In this document: positions 1 through 5,048 of the stretch, piece after piece | How the letters are laid out: each line of letters opens with the position of its first letter | Position numbering within the stretch: the stretch's first letter is position 1 | Source: a virus | DNA: 41,333 nucleotides | IMG/VR virus record: IMGVR_UViG_3300036944_000439 | Location: 1-41,333 of that record | Strand: one strand, 5' to 3' | Notes under the pieces: model-generated | What the model was told of the DNA's origin: nothing | Databases searched by the model: none | What the model saw: the letters and a program-made list of their open reading frames with translations, nothing else | Translations under genes and position numbers: made by a program

Positions 1-300
1 AGAAATCAAACAGTAACAGAAGAAACTAAAGATAAACTTAGATTATCAGCAAAGCTTCAATTTTCAGATGAAGATAAGAAGAAAAAACACCGAGAAGCTT
101 GTTTAGAAAAAAATGCTAATCATAAAAGCAGCATATGGATCAACAATGGTGAAAAAAATAAAAGAATATATGAACACCAGTTAGAAGAGTATTTCAAACT
201 TGGTTTTAATAAAGGAAGGCTGTTAGGAGAAATAAAATTCTATGATCACGGCAATAGAAAAAGAGATAAATTTGGTAAATTCATTACTAAGGAGAATTAA
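1..300 (+). CDS. Homing endonuclease, C-terminal part (5' end outside window)
   Basis: An open frame runs from base 1 to a TAA at 298-300 (99 codons). Its first visible residues (TEETKDKLRLSAK) resemble the NUMOD3 DNA-binding repeat of phage GIY-YIG/HNH homing endonucleases. The later WINNG motif followed by a K-G-R ending (roughly residues 47-75) is the usual C-terminal module of these free-standing enzymes; the same module occurs in the endonuclease at 6880-7593. The catalytic domain lies outside the window, so the class cannot be told. The Shine-Dalgarno AAGGAG for the next gene sits in its last codons. It abuts a gene holding a group I intron, the arrangement seen where a free-standing endonuclease mobilises a neighbouring intron. 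Confidence 0.75.
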   Translation, partial: RNQTVTEETKDKLRLSAKLQFSDEDKKKKHREACLEKNANHKSSIWINNGEKNKRIYEHQLEEYFKLGFNKGRLLGEIKFYDHGNRKRDKFGKFITKEN

Positions 301-303
301 ATA

Positions 304-1468
304 ATGGAAGTTAAAGTTGACATCAACGAATTAAGAAAGCGTAAGCTTTTTGTCGCGGCCCCGATGTATGGTAAAACTGCCTTAATATAAAGCAATTTAT
401 ATTAATAATTGAGTGAATTGCTGGAAACTCCTTAGAGATAGTATTACTACAAAGTATTCTGAAAAGAAAAGCTTGAATGTTTGAAAAAATACTATATTGG
501 ACAATCAGCAGCCAAGTTCCGTTTAGGAAAAGGTTCAACGACTATCCCGATGGGGAGTAGAGAATAAGCTTAGATTCTCGAAGTGCTCAACTCCAAAATT
601 TTTTGGATGAAGATATAGTCTGATCTATATAGAAATATATAGCTAGGTTAACCTAGAATTTAGATGTTGCGATCTAAATTAAACATAAATGGGTCAATGT
701 GCAGGAATGTTCTGTAGATCTACAAATGATCTTTCCGCTGCCGCAGTTCATTATGGAATTGAGCTGCGATATTACTATCTATTCAATGAATCGCTAATCA
801 CCAGAGCCAGAAATTATTGCGTAGATGAGTTTATGCGTTCTGACTGTAGTCATATGCTATTCATCGACTCCGATATTGGATTCAATGCTCAAGACGTTAT
901 CACGATGCTAGCTCTGATGAGCGACGAATCCGAATATGACGTTCTCTGTGGTCCATATCCCAAGAAGTGTATCTCATGGGAAAAGGTCAAGGCCGCAGTA
1001 AATCTTGGTGTAGCCGATGAAGATGCTAACGTTCTAGAAAAGTATGTTGGTGATTATGTCTTCAACCCAGCTAATGGTCGTACAGAGATTCCTCTGGGTG
1101 AGCCAGTAGAAGTTCTAGAGTCTGGTACCGGGTTCATGATGATCAAGCGTTCTGCATTTGAGAAGTTCTCAGAAGTCTATTCAGACAGAACTTATAAGCC
1201 TGATCACGTTCGTACTGCTGCTTTTGATGGTTCTCGTGAAATCATGATGTACTTCCAGGCAGAGATTGATCCTGAAACCAAGCGTTATCTTTCCGAAGAT
1301 TATCTTTTCTGTCAGATGTCCCGCAAGGCTGGTCTCAAGGTCTGGCTATGCCCATGGATTCAGCTCCAGCATGTTGGTTCGTATATCTTCGGTGGATCTC
1401 TGGCTGACCTAGCTTCGATTGGTGCCTCGGCAACCGTCGACCCAGCAAAGCTCGGAAAACGAACTTAA
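304..1468 (+). CDS. Glycosyltransferase-like protein, gene split by a group I intron (join 304-372, 692-1468)
   Basis: Exon 1 (304-372) encodes 23 residues ending KLFVAAPMYG. In the unspliced frame it would stop at a TAA about six codons into the intron. Exon 2 (692-1468) resumes with GQCAGMF, so splicing gives ...MYGGQCAG... and a 281-residue protein. This restores the N-terminus of a family common in T4-like phages and cyanophages, annotated as family 2 glycosyltransferase: a P-M-Y-G-G-Q/M-C start, then FNESLITRARN, then a FIDSDIGF segment whose DSD resembles the metal/nucleotide-sugar DxD motif of GT-A folds. CGPYPKK and SGTGFMMI further match the family. The substrate is unknown. The ATG at 689 is not the true start: its AT lies in the intron and its G is the intron's last base. 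Confidence 0.85.
373..691 (+). ncRNA. Group I self-splicing intron (319 nt, no ORF)
   Basis: The conserved core is present in order: P (AATTGCTGGAAA, 416-427), Q (AATCAGCAGCCAAG, 503-516), R (GTTCAACGACTATC, 533-546) and S (AAGATATAGTC, 610-620). P4 can form from TGCTG 419-423 with CAGCA 506-510. P7 can form from GACTA 540-544 with TAGTC 616-620. P1 pairs exon bases 367-372 (TATGGT) with the guide GCCTTA at 379-384 with one internal mismatch, placing the hallmark U-G wobble at the 5' splice site. P2 is a perfect 10-bp hairpin (382-391/396-405) with a GCAA loop. Three hairpins follow S (625-642 with GAAA loop, 643-656, 657-680). The last intron base is G691. It encodes no endonuclease. Confidence 0.9.
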
Positions 1469-1471
1469 TAG

Positions 1472-1499
1472 TATACAATAATTGATTGTGTAGTATAAT
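1472..1499 (+). promoter_or_regulatory. Early-type promoter before the sliding clamp
   Basis: TATACA at 1472-1477, 16-base spacer, TATAAT at 1494-1499. The bases after the -35 (ATAAT) follow the phage-wide TNNACAWTAA pattern. It starts 4 bases after the glycosyltransferase stop and lies 30 bases upstream of the clamp ATG. Confidence 0.65.
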
Positions 1500-1528
1500 A
1501 AAGCATTAAACATTTTGGAGACCACAGT

Positions 1529-2170
1529 ATGAAATTAAGTGATAAGACTATTCAAGTTCTAAAGAATTTTTCTACTATCAATCAGTCGATTCTAGTTCGT
1601 CCGGGTAATTCTATCCGGACGATGTCGGCTCTTAGAAATATCTTCGCTCTCGCTGAGGTAGAAGAAACTTTTGATACCGAATTTGCTATCTACGATCTTC
1701 CGCGATTCTTAGGTACAATTTCAGTTTTCACCAACCCAGAATTTGATTTCAAAGAGAAGTATGTAACTATTGCTTCTGGCAAGCAGCGTGTAAATTATAC
1801 ATATGCAGACCCAAGCATGATTGATACTCCTCCGAATAAGGATATTAAGTTCCCTGATACCGACATCAACTTTACTCTGTCTCATGAACAACTCTCTGCA
1901 GTTATGAAAGCCGGATCAGTTCTACAGATGCCAGATGTTGCTATTACCGGAGCAGATGGTTTGATTACGATCAAGGCTATTGATTCCAAGAATTCTACCG
2001 CAGACGTCTTCAGTCTTGATATTTGTGAGACGACATCTGAATTCAACGTAGTCATTAAGCCAGAGCGTCTTAAGTTCATTCCCGGCGACTACGAGGTGAG
2101 TCTGACTGATTCTGGTATTTCTCGCTTTAAATGTGGAAATATTACGTATTGGGTGGCCACAGAAGCATAA
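1529..2170 (+). CDS. 45: Sliding clamp (DNA polymerase accessory protein, gp45-like)
   Basis: The 213-residue product matches T4 gp45 in length (about 228) and character: MKLSDKTIQVLKNFSTIN at the start, NQSILVRPGN near residue 18 and an LPRFLG segment near residue 57 that is typical of the family. The trimeric ring tethers gp43 polymerase to DNA. In T4 it also acts with gp33/gp55 as the activator of late transcription, which fits the TATAAATA late promoters found here. The start ATG has GGAG at about -11. It has its own upstream promoter and lies apart from the gp44/gp62/regA/43 block by the tRNA cluster, whereas in T4 gene 45 adjoins gene 44. Confidence 0.92.
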   Translation: MKLSDKTIQVLKNFSTINQSILVRPGNSIRTMSALRNIFALAEVEETFDTEFAIYDLPRFLGTISVFTNPEFDFKEKYVTIASGKQRVNYTYADPSMIDTPPNKDIKFPDTDINFTLSHEQLSAVMKAGSVLQMPDVAITGADGLITIKAIDSKNSTADVFSLDICETTSEFNVVIKPERLKFIPGDYEVSLTDSGISRFKCGNITYWVATEA

Positions 2171-2186
2171 AAGTTCCCTAAATAGG

Positions 2187-2214
2187 TTTACATTAAATGG
2201 AACTGGTATATAAT
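2187..2214 (+). promoter_or_regulatory. Early-type promoter before tRNA-Pro and the 2334 gene
   Basis: TTTACA at 2187-2192 followed directly by TTAA, 16-base spacer, TATAAT at 2209-2214. Same architecture as the sites at 2759, 9174, 20278 and 27258. Confidence 0.7.
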
Positions 2215-2231
2215 ATCTTTACTAACTTAAT

Positions 2232-2308
2232 CTGGATGTAGCTCAGCTTGGTAGAGCATCTGCTTTGGGAGCAGAGGGTCATCGGTTCAATCCCGGTCAT
2301 CCAGACCA
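2232..2308 (+). tRNA. tRNA-Pro(TGG)
   Basis: Acceptor CTGGATG pairs with CATCCAG. D-arm GCTC/GAGC; anticodon stem TCTGC/GCAGA with loop TTTGGGA, anticodon TGG. T-arm ATCGG/CCGGT with loop TTCAATC. Discriminator A and an encoded CCA. It is separated from the main tRNA cluster by one protein gene and has its own promoter. Confidence 0.93.
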
Positions 2309-2333
2309 AACTTTTTTGTTATGGAGATAAATT

Positions 2334-2762
2334 ATGAATTATATGCTTGAAATTACTACCTGGGAAAACGACGGAGACTGCTATAATATGAAGTCTCTTA
2401 AGAATCTGAGTAGGGATCACGTTGAGTTCTATATTCGGATTGCTAAGATGTTCTATAGTGCTCATAATTACCGGAATGGACCTAACGGATTTGGTAGTAC
2501 TGATGTCACCGAGATGGACGAAGCCGTTACCGAGGCCATTGATAAGGTCATTCTAGAGTTTCTTGCTGCTGGTAAGAGTGTTCCGGAATATTGGCACACT
2601 CCGCCCGAAGAACGAGACGAATATTTTAACTATGAAGACTTTCTCTGGGATATGGGCCTCGGATGTGGATATGAAAGTGACTACAGGCGAGTGTTTGAAA
2701 AGTTTAAAGTCTATGAAGTTCCTCAAGAACCGAAAGATGTAACTTCAGAATTTGTTGATTGA
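2334..2762 (+). CDS. Hypothetical protein, 142 aa
   Basis: Start ATG preceded by ATGGAGATAA (GGAG at a good distance). The protein is acidic and aromatic-rich, with no signal peptide, membrane segment or motif that I recognise. Residues 60-95 (TEMDEAVTEAIDKVILEFLAAG) look helical and amphipathic. It is cotranscribed with tRNA-Pro from the promoter at 2187. Its last codons contain the -35 box of the next promoter. Function unknown; probably an early phage protein. Confidence 0.8.
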   Translation: MNYMLEITTWENDGDCYNMKSLKNLSRDHVEFYIRIAKMFYSAHNYRNGPNGFGSTDVTEMDEAVTEAIDKVILEFLAAGKSVPEYWHTPPEERDEYFNYEDFLWDMGLGCGYESDYRRVFEKFKVYEVPQEPKDVTSEFVD

Positions 2763-2786
2763 CATTAAATGAATATGATATATAAT
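2759..2786 (+). promoter_or_regulatory. Early-type promoter for the tRNA/RNA cluster
   Basis: TTGACA at 2759-2764 immediately followed by TTAAAT, 16-base spacer, TATAAT at 2781-2786: the best -35/-10 match in the window. Expected start near 2793, ahead of the structured leader and the tRNA cluster. The -35 overlaps the TGA of the 2334 gene. Confidence 0.75.
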
Positions 2787-2792
2787 TACTTT

Positions 2793-3050
2793 ATCAATTA
2801 GATCTTTGACATTGCTAGAATTAGAACTGCTCAGGAGTAATTAACCAGAGTGCTGGTGGGTAACTGTTGTTATTCGCGATCAGCAAGTGCTGTTAGATTG
2901 TCCGCCCCGCGCGCTTGGAGACCAAGGTGGCCGATCTAATAAGCACCAGACTTGTGGCCCAGAGATGCTATCTCTGGTGTCCACTGCTCAAGTAGGCTTT
3001 AAGCCAAAAGAGAGCCGGTAGGGTAGTCCCCGTGACCGGCCAGATTTTAT
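2793..3050 (+). ncRNA. Structured non-coding segment, leader of the tRNA cluster
   Basis: About 260 bases with no convincing ORF between a strong promoter and tRNA-Arg. By eye it folds into: a long imperfect stem (GTGCT 2887-2891/AGCAC 2942-2946, TTAGAT 2893-2898/ATCTAA 2934-2939) capped by CTTGG 2914-2918/CCAAG 2922-2926; a hairpin CCAGAGAT 2959-2966/ATCTCTGG 2970-2977 closed by GTGG/CCAC; and a hairpin GCCGGT 3014-3019/ACCGGC 3035-3040 with inner GGG/CCC. It is more GC-rich than its surroundings, as expected for selected RNA structure. T4 also carries stable non-tRNA species (RNA C and D) in its tRNA cluster. I recognise no known RNA family. The boundaries are uncertain. Confidence 0.55.
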
Positions 3051-3128
3051 GCCCACGTAGCTCAGTGGATTCAGAGCAGCCGGTTTCTACCCGGCGGGTC
3101 GGGAGTTCGAATCTCTCCGTGGGTGCCA
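3051..3128 (+). tRNA. tRNA-Arg(TCT)
   Basis: Acceptor GCCCACG/CGTGGGT (terminal G-T), D-arm GCTC/GAGC, anticodon stem GCCGG/CCGGC with loop TTTCTAC (anticodon TCT), T-loop TTCGAAT, discriminator G, encoded CCA. Confidence 0.92.
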
Positions 3129-3134
3129 AAATAC

Positions 3135-3210
3135 GGACTTGTAGCTCAATTGGTAGAGCATCGGATTGTCTATCTGACGGTTGTGGATTCGAGTTCCATC
3201 AAGTTCGCCA
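3135..3210 (+). tRNA. tRNA-Asp(GTC)
   Basis: Acceptor GGACTTG/CAAGTTC, D-arm GCTC/GAGC, anticodon stem TCGGA/TCTGA with loop TTGTCTA (anticodon GTC), T-loop TTCGAGT, discriminator G, encoded CCA. Confidence 0.9.
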
Positions 3211-3232
3211 TTTATATGAAGGAGAATATATT

Positions 3233-3439
3233 ATGAGTAATACTTCAAATACAACCTCTGGCACTCCGGCTATCGGATTCTTGCCAGCTCTTGCTATCTT
3301 GTTTATCGCTCTGAAGTTGACAAATTTGATCACCTGGTCATGGTGGTGGGTTCTTTCACCTCTGTGGATCCCTTTTGCGATTGTTCTTGTAGTGGGTATT
3401 ATTTGGTTCTTCTTTGTTGTGTATAAAAGTACTAAGTAA
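3233..3439 (+). CDS. Small membrane protein, 68 aa, within the tRNA cluster
   Basis: The frame is open further upstream through tRNA-Asp, but the real start is the ATG at 3233 (AAGGAG 11 bases upstream), just after the tRNA ends. The protein has two predicted membrane segments, roughly residues 15-30 (IGFLPALAILFIALKL) and 43-65 (PLWIPFAIVLVVGIIWFFFVV), separated by an aromatic SWWWVLSPLW turn. Similar LKLT..I.WSWWWVL.PLW proteins are common in large phages and are often labelled transmembrane Fragile-X-F-associated-like. The function is unknown; the ends are charged and short. Confidence 0.85.
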   Translation: MSNTSNTTSGTPAIGFLPALAILFIALKLTNLITWSWWWVLSPLWIPFAIVLVVGIIWFFFVVYKSTK

Positions 3440-3446
3440 CTATCGT

Positions 3447-3521
3447 GCTTCTGTAGCTCAATTGGTAGAGCATACCACTGATAATGGTAAGACACTGGAT
3501 CGTAACCAGTCGGAAGTACCA
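3447..3521 (+). tRNA. tRNA-Ile(GAT), atypical T-loop
   Basis: Acceptor GCTTCTG/CGGAAGT, D-arm GCTC/GAGC, anticodon stem TACCA/TGGTA with loop CTGATAA (anticodon GAT). T-stem ACTGG/CCAGT, but the loop is ATCGTAA instead of TTCRANY. Discriminator A, encoded CCA. Confidence 0.88.
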
Positions 3522-3533
3522 TAAATAACAAAT

Positions 3534-3608
3534 GCCCTTAAAGCATTAATAGTGATGCACCGGCTTTGTAACCCGGAGAACCCTGGGCGGTACGGGGTAA
3601 GGGCACCA
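3534..3608 (+). tRNA. tRNA-Thr(TGT), non-canonical elbow
   Basis: Acceptor GCCCTTA pairs perfectly with TAAGGGC; discriminator A and CCA follow. The D-stem GCAT/ATGC closes a loop TAATAGTG without the usual GG pair. The anticodon stem CCGGC/CCCGG has a C-C mismatch next to loop TTTGTAA (anticodon TGT). The T-stem CCCTG/CGGGG closes a 7-base loop GGCGGTA rather than TTCGAAT. The overall geometry is intact, so this is either a working tRNA with an unusual D-loop/T-loop contact or a decaying gene. Confidence 0.72.
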
Positions 3609-3616
3609 GAAATTGT

Positions 3617-3699
3617 TCTGTCTTGGGGGAATTGGTAGACCCAGCGCACTGTTAATGCGCCGCGAAAGCGTTTCGGTTCGAGGCCGAAAGACAGAGCCA
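3617..3699 (+). tRNA. tRNA-Asn(GTT) with a class II long variable arm
   Basis: Acceptor TCTGTCT/AGACAGA, discriminator G, encoded CCA. Anticodon stem GCGCA/TGCGC with loop CTGTTAA, identical to the E. coli tRNA-Asn loop; G73 also fits Asn. The D-arm (GGGGAATTGGTAGACCC) is tRNA-Leu-like, and the variable region is an 11-base arm CGC-GAAA-GCG-T. T-stem TTCGG/CCGAA with loop TTCGAGG. Class II architecture is normally limited to Leu, Ser and bacterial Tyr. Confidence 0.88.
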
Positions 3700-3703
3700 T
3701 TTT

Positions 3704-3825
3704 ATCTTATTAGATGATTATATTAGACGGACGCCTCGAGCGAGTAGGTGGTTCGGTCTATTTGACGATAGGCGAAAGTATGTGCGTCAACACATCCGAT
3801 ATTTAATATAATCATCTAATAAGAT
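3704..3825 (+). ncRNA. Structured RNA candidate with 22-bp closing stem and kissing hairpins
   Basis: Bases 3704-3725 and 3804-3825 are perfectly complementary over 22 bases and enclose 78 bases. The stem can continue with CGGA 3728-3731/TCCG 3795-3798. Inside are a short CTCG/CGAG hairpin, a hairpin 3756-3761/3768-3773 with loop TTGACG (3762-3767), and a hairpin ATGTG 3780-3784/CACAT 3791-3795 with loop CGTCAA (3785-3790). The two loops are exact reverse complements, suggesting a kissing interaction. The element fits tightly between tRNA-Asn (ends 3699) and tRNA-Ala (starts 3829) and has no ORF. Confidence 0.7.
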
Positions 3826-3828
3826 TAT

Positions 3829-3903
3829 GGGGATTTGATGATAATGGTAGCATTCCTGATTTGCATTCAGGCTGTAGGGGTTCGATTCCCCTATTCTCCA
3901 CCA
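3829..3903 (+). tRNA. tRNA-Ala(TGC)
   Basis: Acceptor GGGGATT/ATTCTCC with a G-T wobble and one T-T mismatch. Short D-arm (ATG/CAT) with GG in the loop. Anticodon stem CCTGA/TCAGG with loop TTTGCAT (anticodon TGC), T-stem AGGGG/CCCCT with loop TTCGATT, discriminator A, encoded CCA. Confidence 0.85.
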
Positions 3904-3905
3904 CT

Positions 3906-3988
3906 GGGCTCCTAAGGGGGAACGTAGAGTCGCTCTCTACTAGATTAGTAGTTTATCGAATTTGACTACCACACGGCGTGCAAAGCCC
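3906..3988 (+). ncRNA. Second structured RNA candidate between tRNA-Ala and the next inverted repeat
   Basis: GGGCT 3906-3910 pairs with AGCCC 3984-3988 and encloses GTAGAG 3924-3929/CTCTAC 3935-3940 (loop TCGCT), GTAGT 3948-3952/ACTAC 3965-3969 and CAC 3972-3974/GTG 3978-3980. It has no tRNA signature (no T-loop, no CCA) and no ORF. The size, position and multi-hairpin layout resemble the neighbouring element, suggesting a second small stable RNA or a processing spacer. Confidence 0.45.
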
Positions 3989-3994
3989 GTACAG

Positions 3995-4144
3995 TATATT
4001 CTTGGTATTGGTGTTACGTTGTATAACATATAATATGTTATACTGAATTGTACACTAATCATAAGTATGGATACCTGAAGTCTTCAGGACTTTGGAGGGG
4101 TTCGACTCCCGTTTATGAGACGTAACACTAATACCAAGAATATA
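3995..4144 (+). ncRNA. tRNA-like element enclosed by a 24-bp inverted repeat
   Basis: 3995-4018 and 4121-4144 pair over 24 bases with a single G-U. Inside are an AT-rich hairpin (GTATAACA/TGTTATAC, about 4021-4043) and a tRNA-like piece (about 4058-4118). The latter has acceptor-like TCATAA/TTATGA, an anticodon-arm-like palindrome CCTGA/TCAGG around 4075-4089, and a T-arm-like GGGGTTCGACTCCC. There is no room for a D-arm and no CCA. The closing repeat ends one base before tRNA-Phe. It may be a D-armless tRNA relic or a distinct stable RNA whose stem directs processing. Confidence 0.55.
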
Positions 4145-4145
4145 T

Positions 4146-4221
4146 GCCGCTAAAGCTAATCTGGTGAAAGCGTCGGTCTGAAAAGCCGAAGAGTTTGGAT
4201 CGAAACCAAGTAGCGGCACCA
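4146..4221 (+). tRNA. tRNA-Phe(GAA), atypical T-loop
   Basis: Acceptor GCCGCTA/TAGCGGC, anticodon stem TCGGT/GCCGA with loop CTGAAAA (anticodon GAA), discriminator A, encoded CCA. The T-loop is ATCGAAA, starting with A instead of T. Confidence 0.9.
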
Positions 4222-4228
4222 TAATAAT

Positions 4229-4312
4229 GCCCATATGGCGGAATTGGTAGACGCGCTGCACTTAGAATGCAGTCTCAAAAGGGTGGGGGTTCGAGTCCCC
4301 CTATGGGCACCA
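4229..4312 (+). tRNA. tRNA-Leu(TAG)
   Basis: Acceptor GCCCATA/TATGGGC, Leu-type D-arm GGCGGAATTGGTAGACGC, anticodon stem CTGCA/TGCAG with loop CTTAGAA (anticodon TAG), variable arm, T-loop TTCGAGT, discriminator A, encoded CCA. Confidence 0.93.
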
Positions 4313-4320
4313 AAGATAAC

Positions 4321-4405
4321 GCCGAGATCGCCTGAGTGGACGGGCATCCGACTGTAAATCGGACATCTTAGGATACGGTAGGTTCGAACCCTACTCTCGG
4401 CACCA
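4321..4405 (+). tRNA. tRNA-Tyr(GTA)
   Basis: Acceptor GCCGAGA/TCTCGGC, anticodon stem TCCGA/TCGGA with loop CTGTAAA (anticodon GTA), class II variable arm ATC-TTAG-GAT as expected for bacterial-type Tyr, T-loop TTCGAAC, discriminator A, encoded CCA. Confidence 0.93.
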
Positions 4406-4411
4406 ACTCAT

Positions 4412-4486
4412 GCACCCGTGGACTAGTGGCTAAGTCACCACACTTTCACTGTGGAGAAGCCGGGTCGGAACCGGTCGGGTGTTCCA
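4412..4486 (+). tRNA. tRNA-Glu(TTC), atypical T-loop
   Basis: Acceptor GCACCCG/CGGGTGT, anticodon stem CCACA/TGTGG with loop CTTTCAC (anticodon TTC). T-stem GCCGG/CCGGT closes GTCGGAA rather than a TTCRANY loop. Discriminator T (G is usual for bacterial Glu), encoded CCA. Confidence 0.87.
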
Positions 4487-4506
4487 TTAATATCTAAGGA
4501 GAGCAT

Positions 4507-4776
4507 ATGTGGGTTGATACAAGTATAGAACCTGAATTGCGTGGTTATTACTTTGCCGGGTACATAAATCCAGAAGATAACGAAGTATACTACAAAAGTA
4601 TTGCGTATTCAGTAGAGAGAAATCGTTGGTGCGATTGGCGATATCTAGATCGTAGTTTAGTCGTTTTACGTTATGTACCAGCTACCCACTACCCGTTTTA
4701 CGGTGAAAGCGTGGTGCGGGCACAGCCGATGTATAAAGGACTAATGTCACAATTAAGGAATTTGAATCTGTTATAA
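4507..4776 (+). CDS. Hypothetical protein, 89 aa, within the tRNA cluster
   Basis: Start ATG with AAGGAGAG 7-14 bases upstream; the TAA is directly followed by tRNA-Lys. The small protein is rich in Tyr, Trp and Arg (YYFAGYINPEDNEVYYKS; NRWCDWRYLDRS) with no membrane segment or recognised domain. The N-terminal half reads like alternating beta strands. It lies inside the tRNA transcript, so it is probably expressed early. Function unknown. Confidence 0.75.
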   Translation: MWVDTSIEPELRGYYFAGYINPEDNEVYYKSIAYSVERNRWCDWRYLDRSLVVLRYVPATHYPFYGESVVRAQPMYKGLMSQLRNLNLL

Positions 4777-4777
4777 C

Positions 4778-4865
4778 GGGCTGGTTACCATAGCGGTCGA
4801 ATGGGGAGGGCTCTTAATCCTCTAGCGAAAGCTCATCGTGGGGTCGAATCCCACTCAGCCCTCCA
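4778..4865 (+). tRNA. tRNA with Lys anticodon (CTT) and a class II long variable arm
   Basis: Acceptor GGGCTGG/TCAGCCC, discriminator T, encoded CCA. D-arm CCAT/ATGG with a Ser-like loop AGCGGTCGA. Anticodon stem GAGGG/TCCTC with loop CTCTTAA (anticodon CTT, Lys). The variable region has 15 bases with an AGC-GAAA-GCT arm. T-stem GTGGG/CCCAC with loop GTCGAAT. The body looks like tRNA-Ser but the anticodon reads AAG, so the amino acid actually charged is uncertain. Confidence 0.85.
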
Positions 4866-4878
4866 ATAAATAAACAAT

Positions 4879-4953
4879 GCTGGTGTGGGGTTAATGGTAG
4901 CCCGCGGGGTTGTGGACCCTGAAGAATTGGATCGTAACCAATCACCAGTGCCA
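4879..4953 (+). tRNA. tRNA-His(GTG), atypical T-loop
   Basis: Acceptor GCTGGTG/CACCAGT (terminal G-T), D-arm GGG/CCC with GG in the loop, anticodon stem CGGGG/CCCTG with loop TTGTGGA (anticodon GTG), T-stem ATTGG/CCAAT with loop ATCGTAA, encoded CCA. The usual extra G-1:C73 pair of tRNA-His is not clearly present; the base before CCA is G. Confidence 0.85.
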
Positions 4954-4966
4954 TAAATAAAACAAT

Positions 4967-5040
4967 GCTGCGTTAGTATAATGGGATTATTACAGACTTC
5001 CAATCTGACGACGCGGGTTCGATTCCCGCACGCAGCTCCA
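4967..5040 (+). tRNA. tRNA-Gly(TCC)
   Basis: Acceptor GCTGCGT/ACGCAGC, anticodon arm CAGA/TCTG around loop CTTCCAA (anticodon TCC), T-stem GCGGG/CCCGC with loop TTCGATT, discriminator T, encoded CCA. Confidence 0.92.
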
Positions 5041-5048
5041 ATAATTAC

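Noticed and set aside
323-538. Minus-strand ORF of 71 codons within the intron
   Set aside because: It is antisense to the ribozyme core, has no recognisable domain and no ribosome-binding site.
689-691. ATG at 689 as the start of the glycosyltransferase-like protein
   Set aside because: It lies at the end of the intron, has no Shine-Dalgarno, and lacks the conserved KLFVAAPMYGG N-terminus supplied by exon 1.
3905-3990. An additional tRNA between tRNA-Ala and tRNA-Phe
   Set aside because: No T-arm, no CCA and no cloverleaf could be drawn; described as a structured RNA candidate instead.
3199-4347. Minus-strand ORFs across the tRNA cluster
   Set aside because: They are chance readings of the antisense of tRNAs; their peptides contain the T-arm antisense (G-F-D-P-x and R-E-S-N-P patterns) and no protein family.
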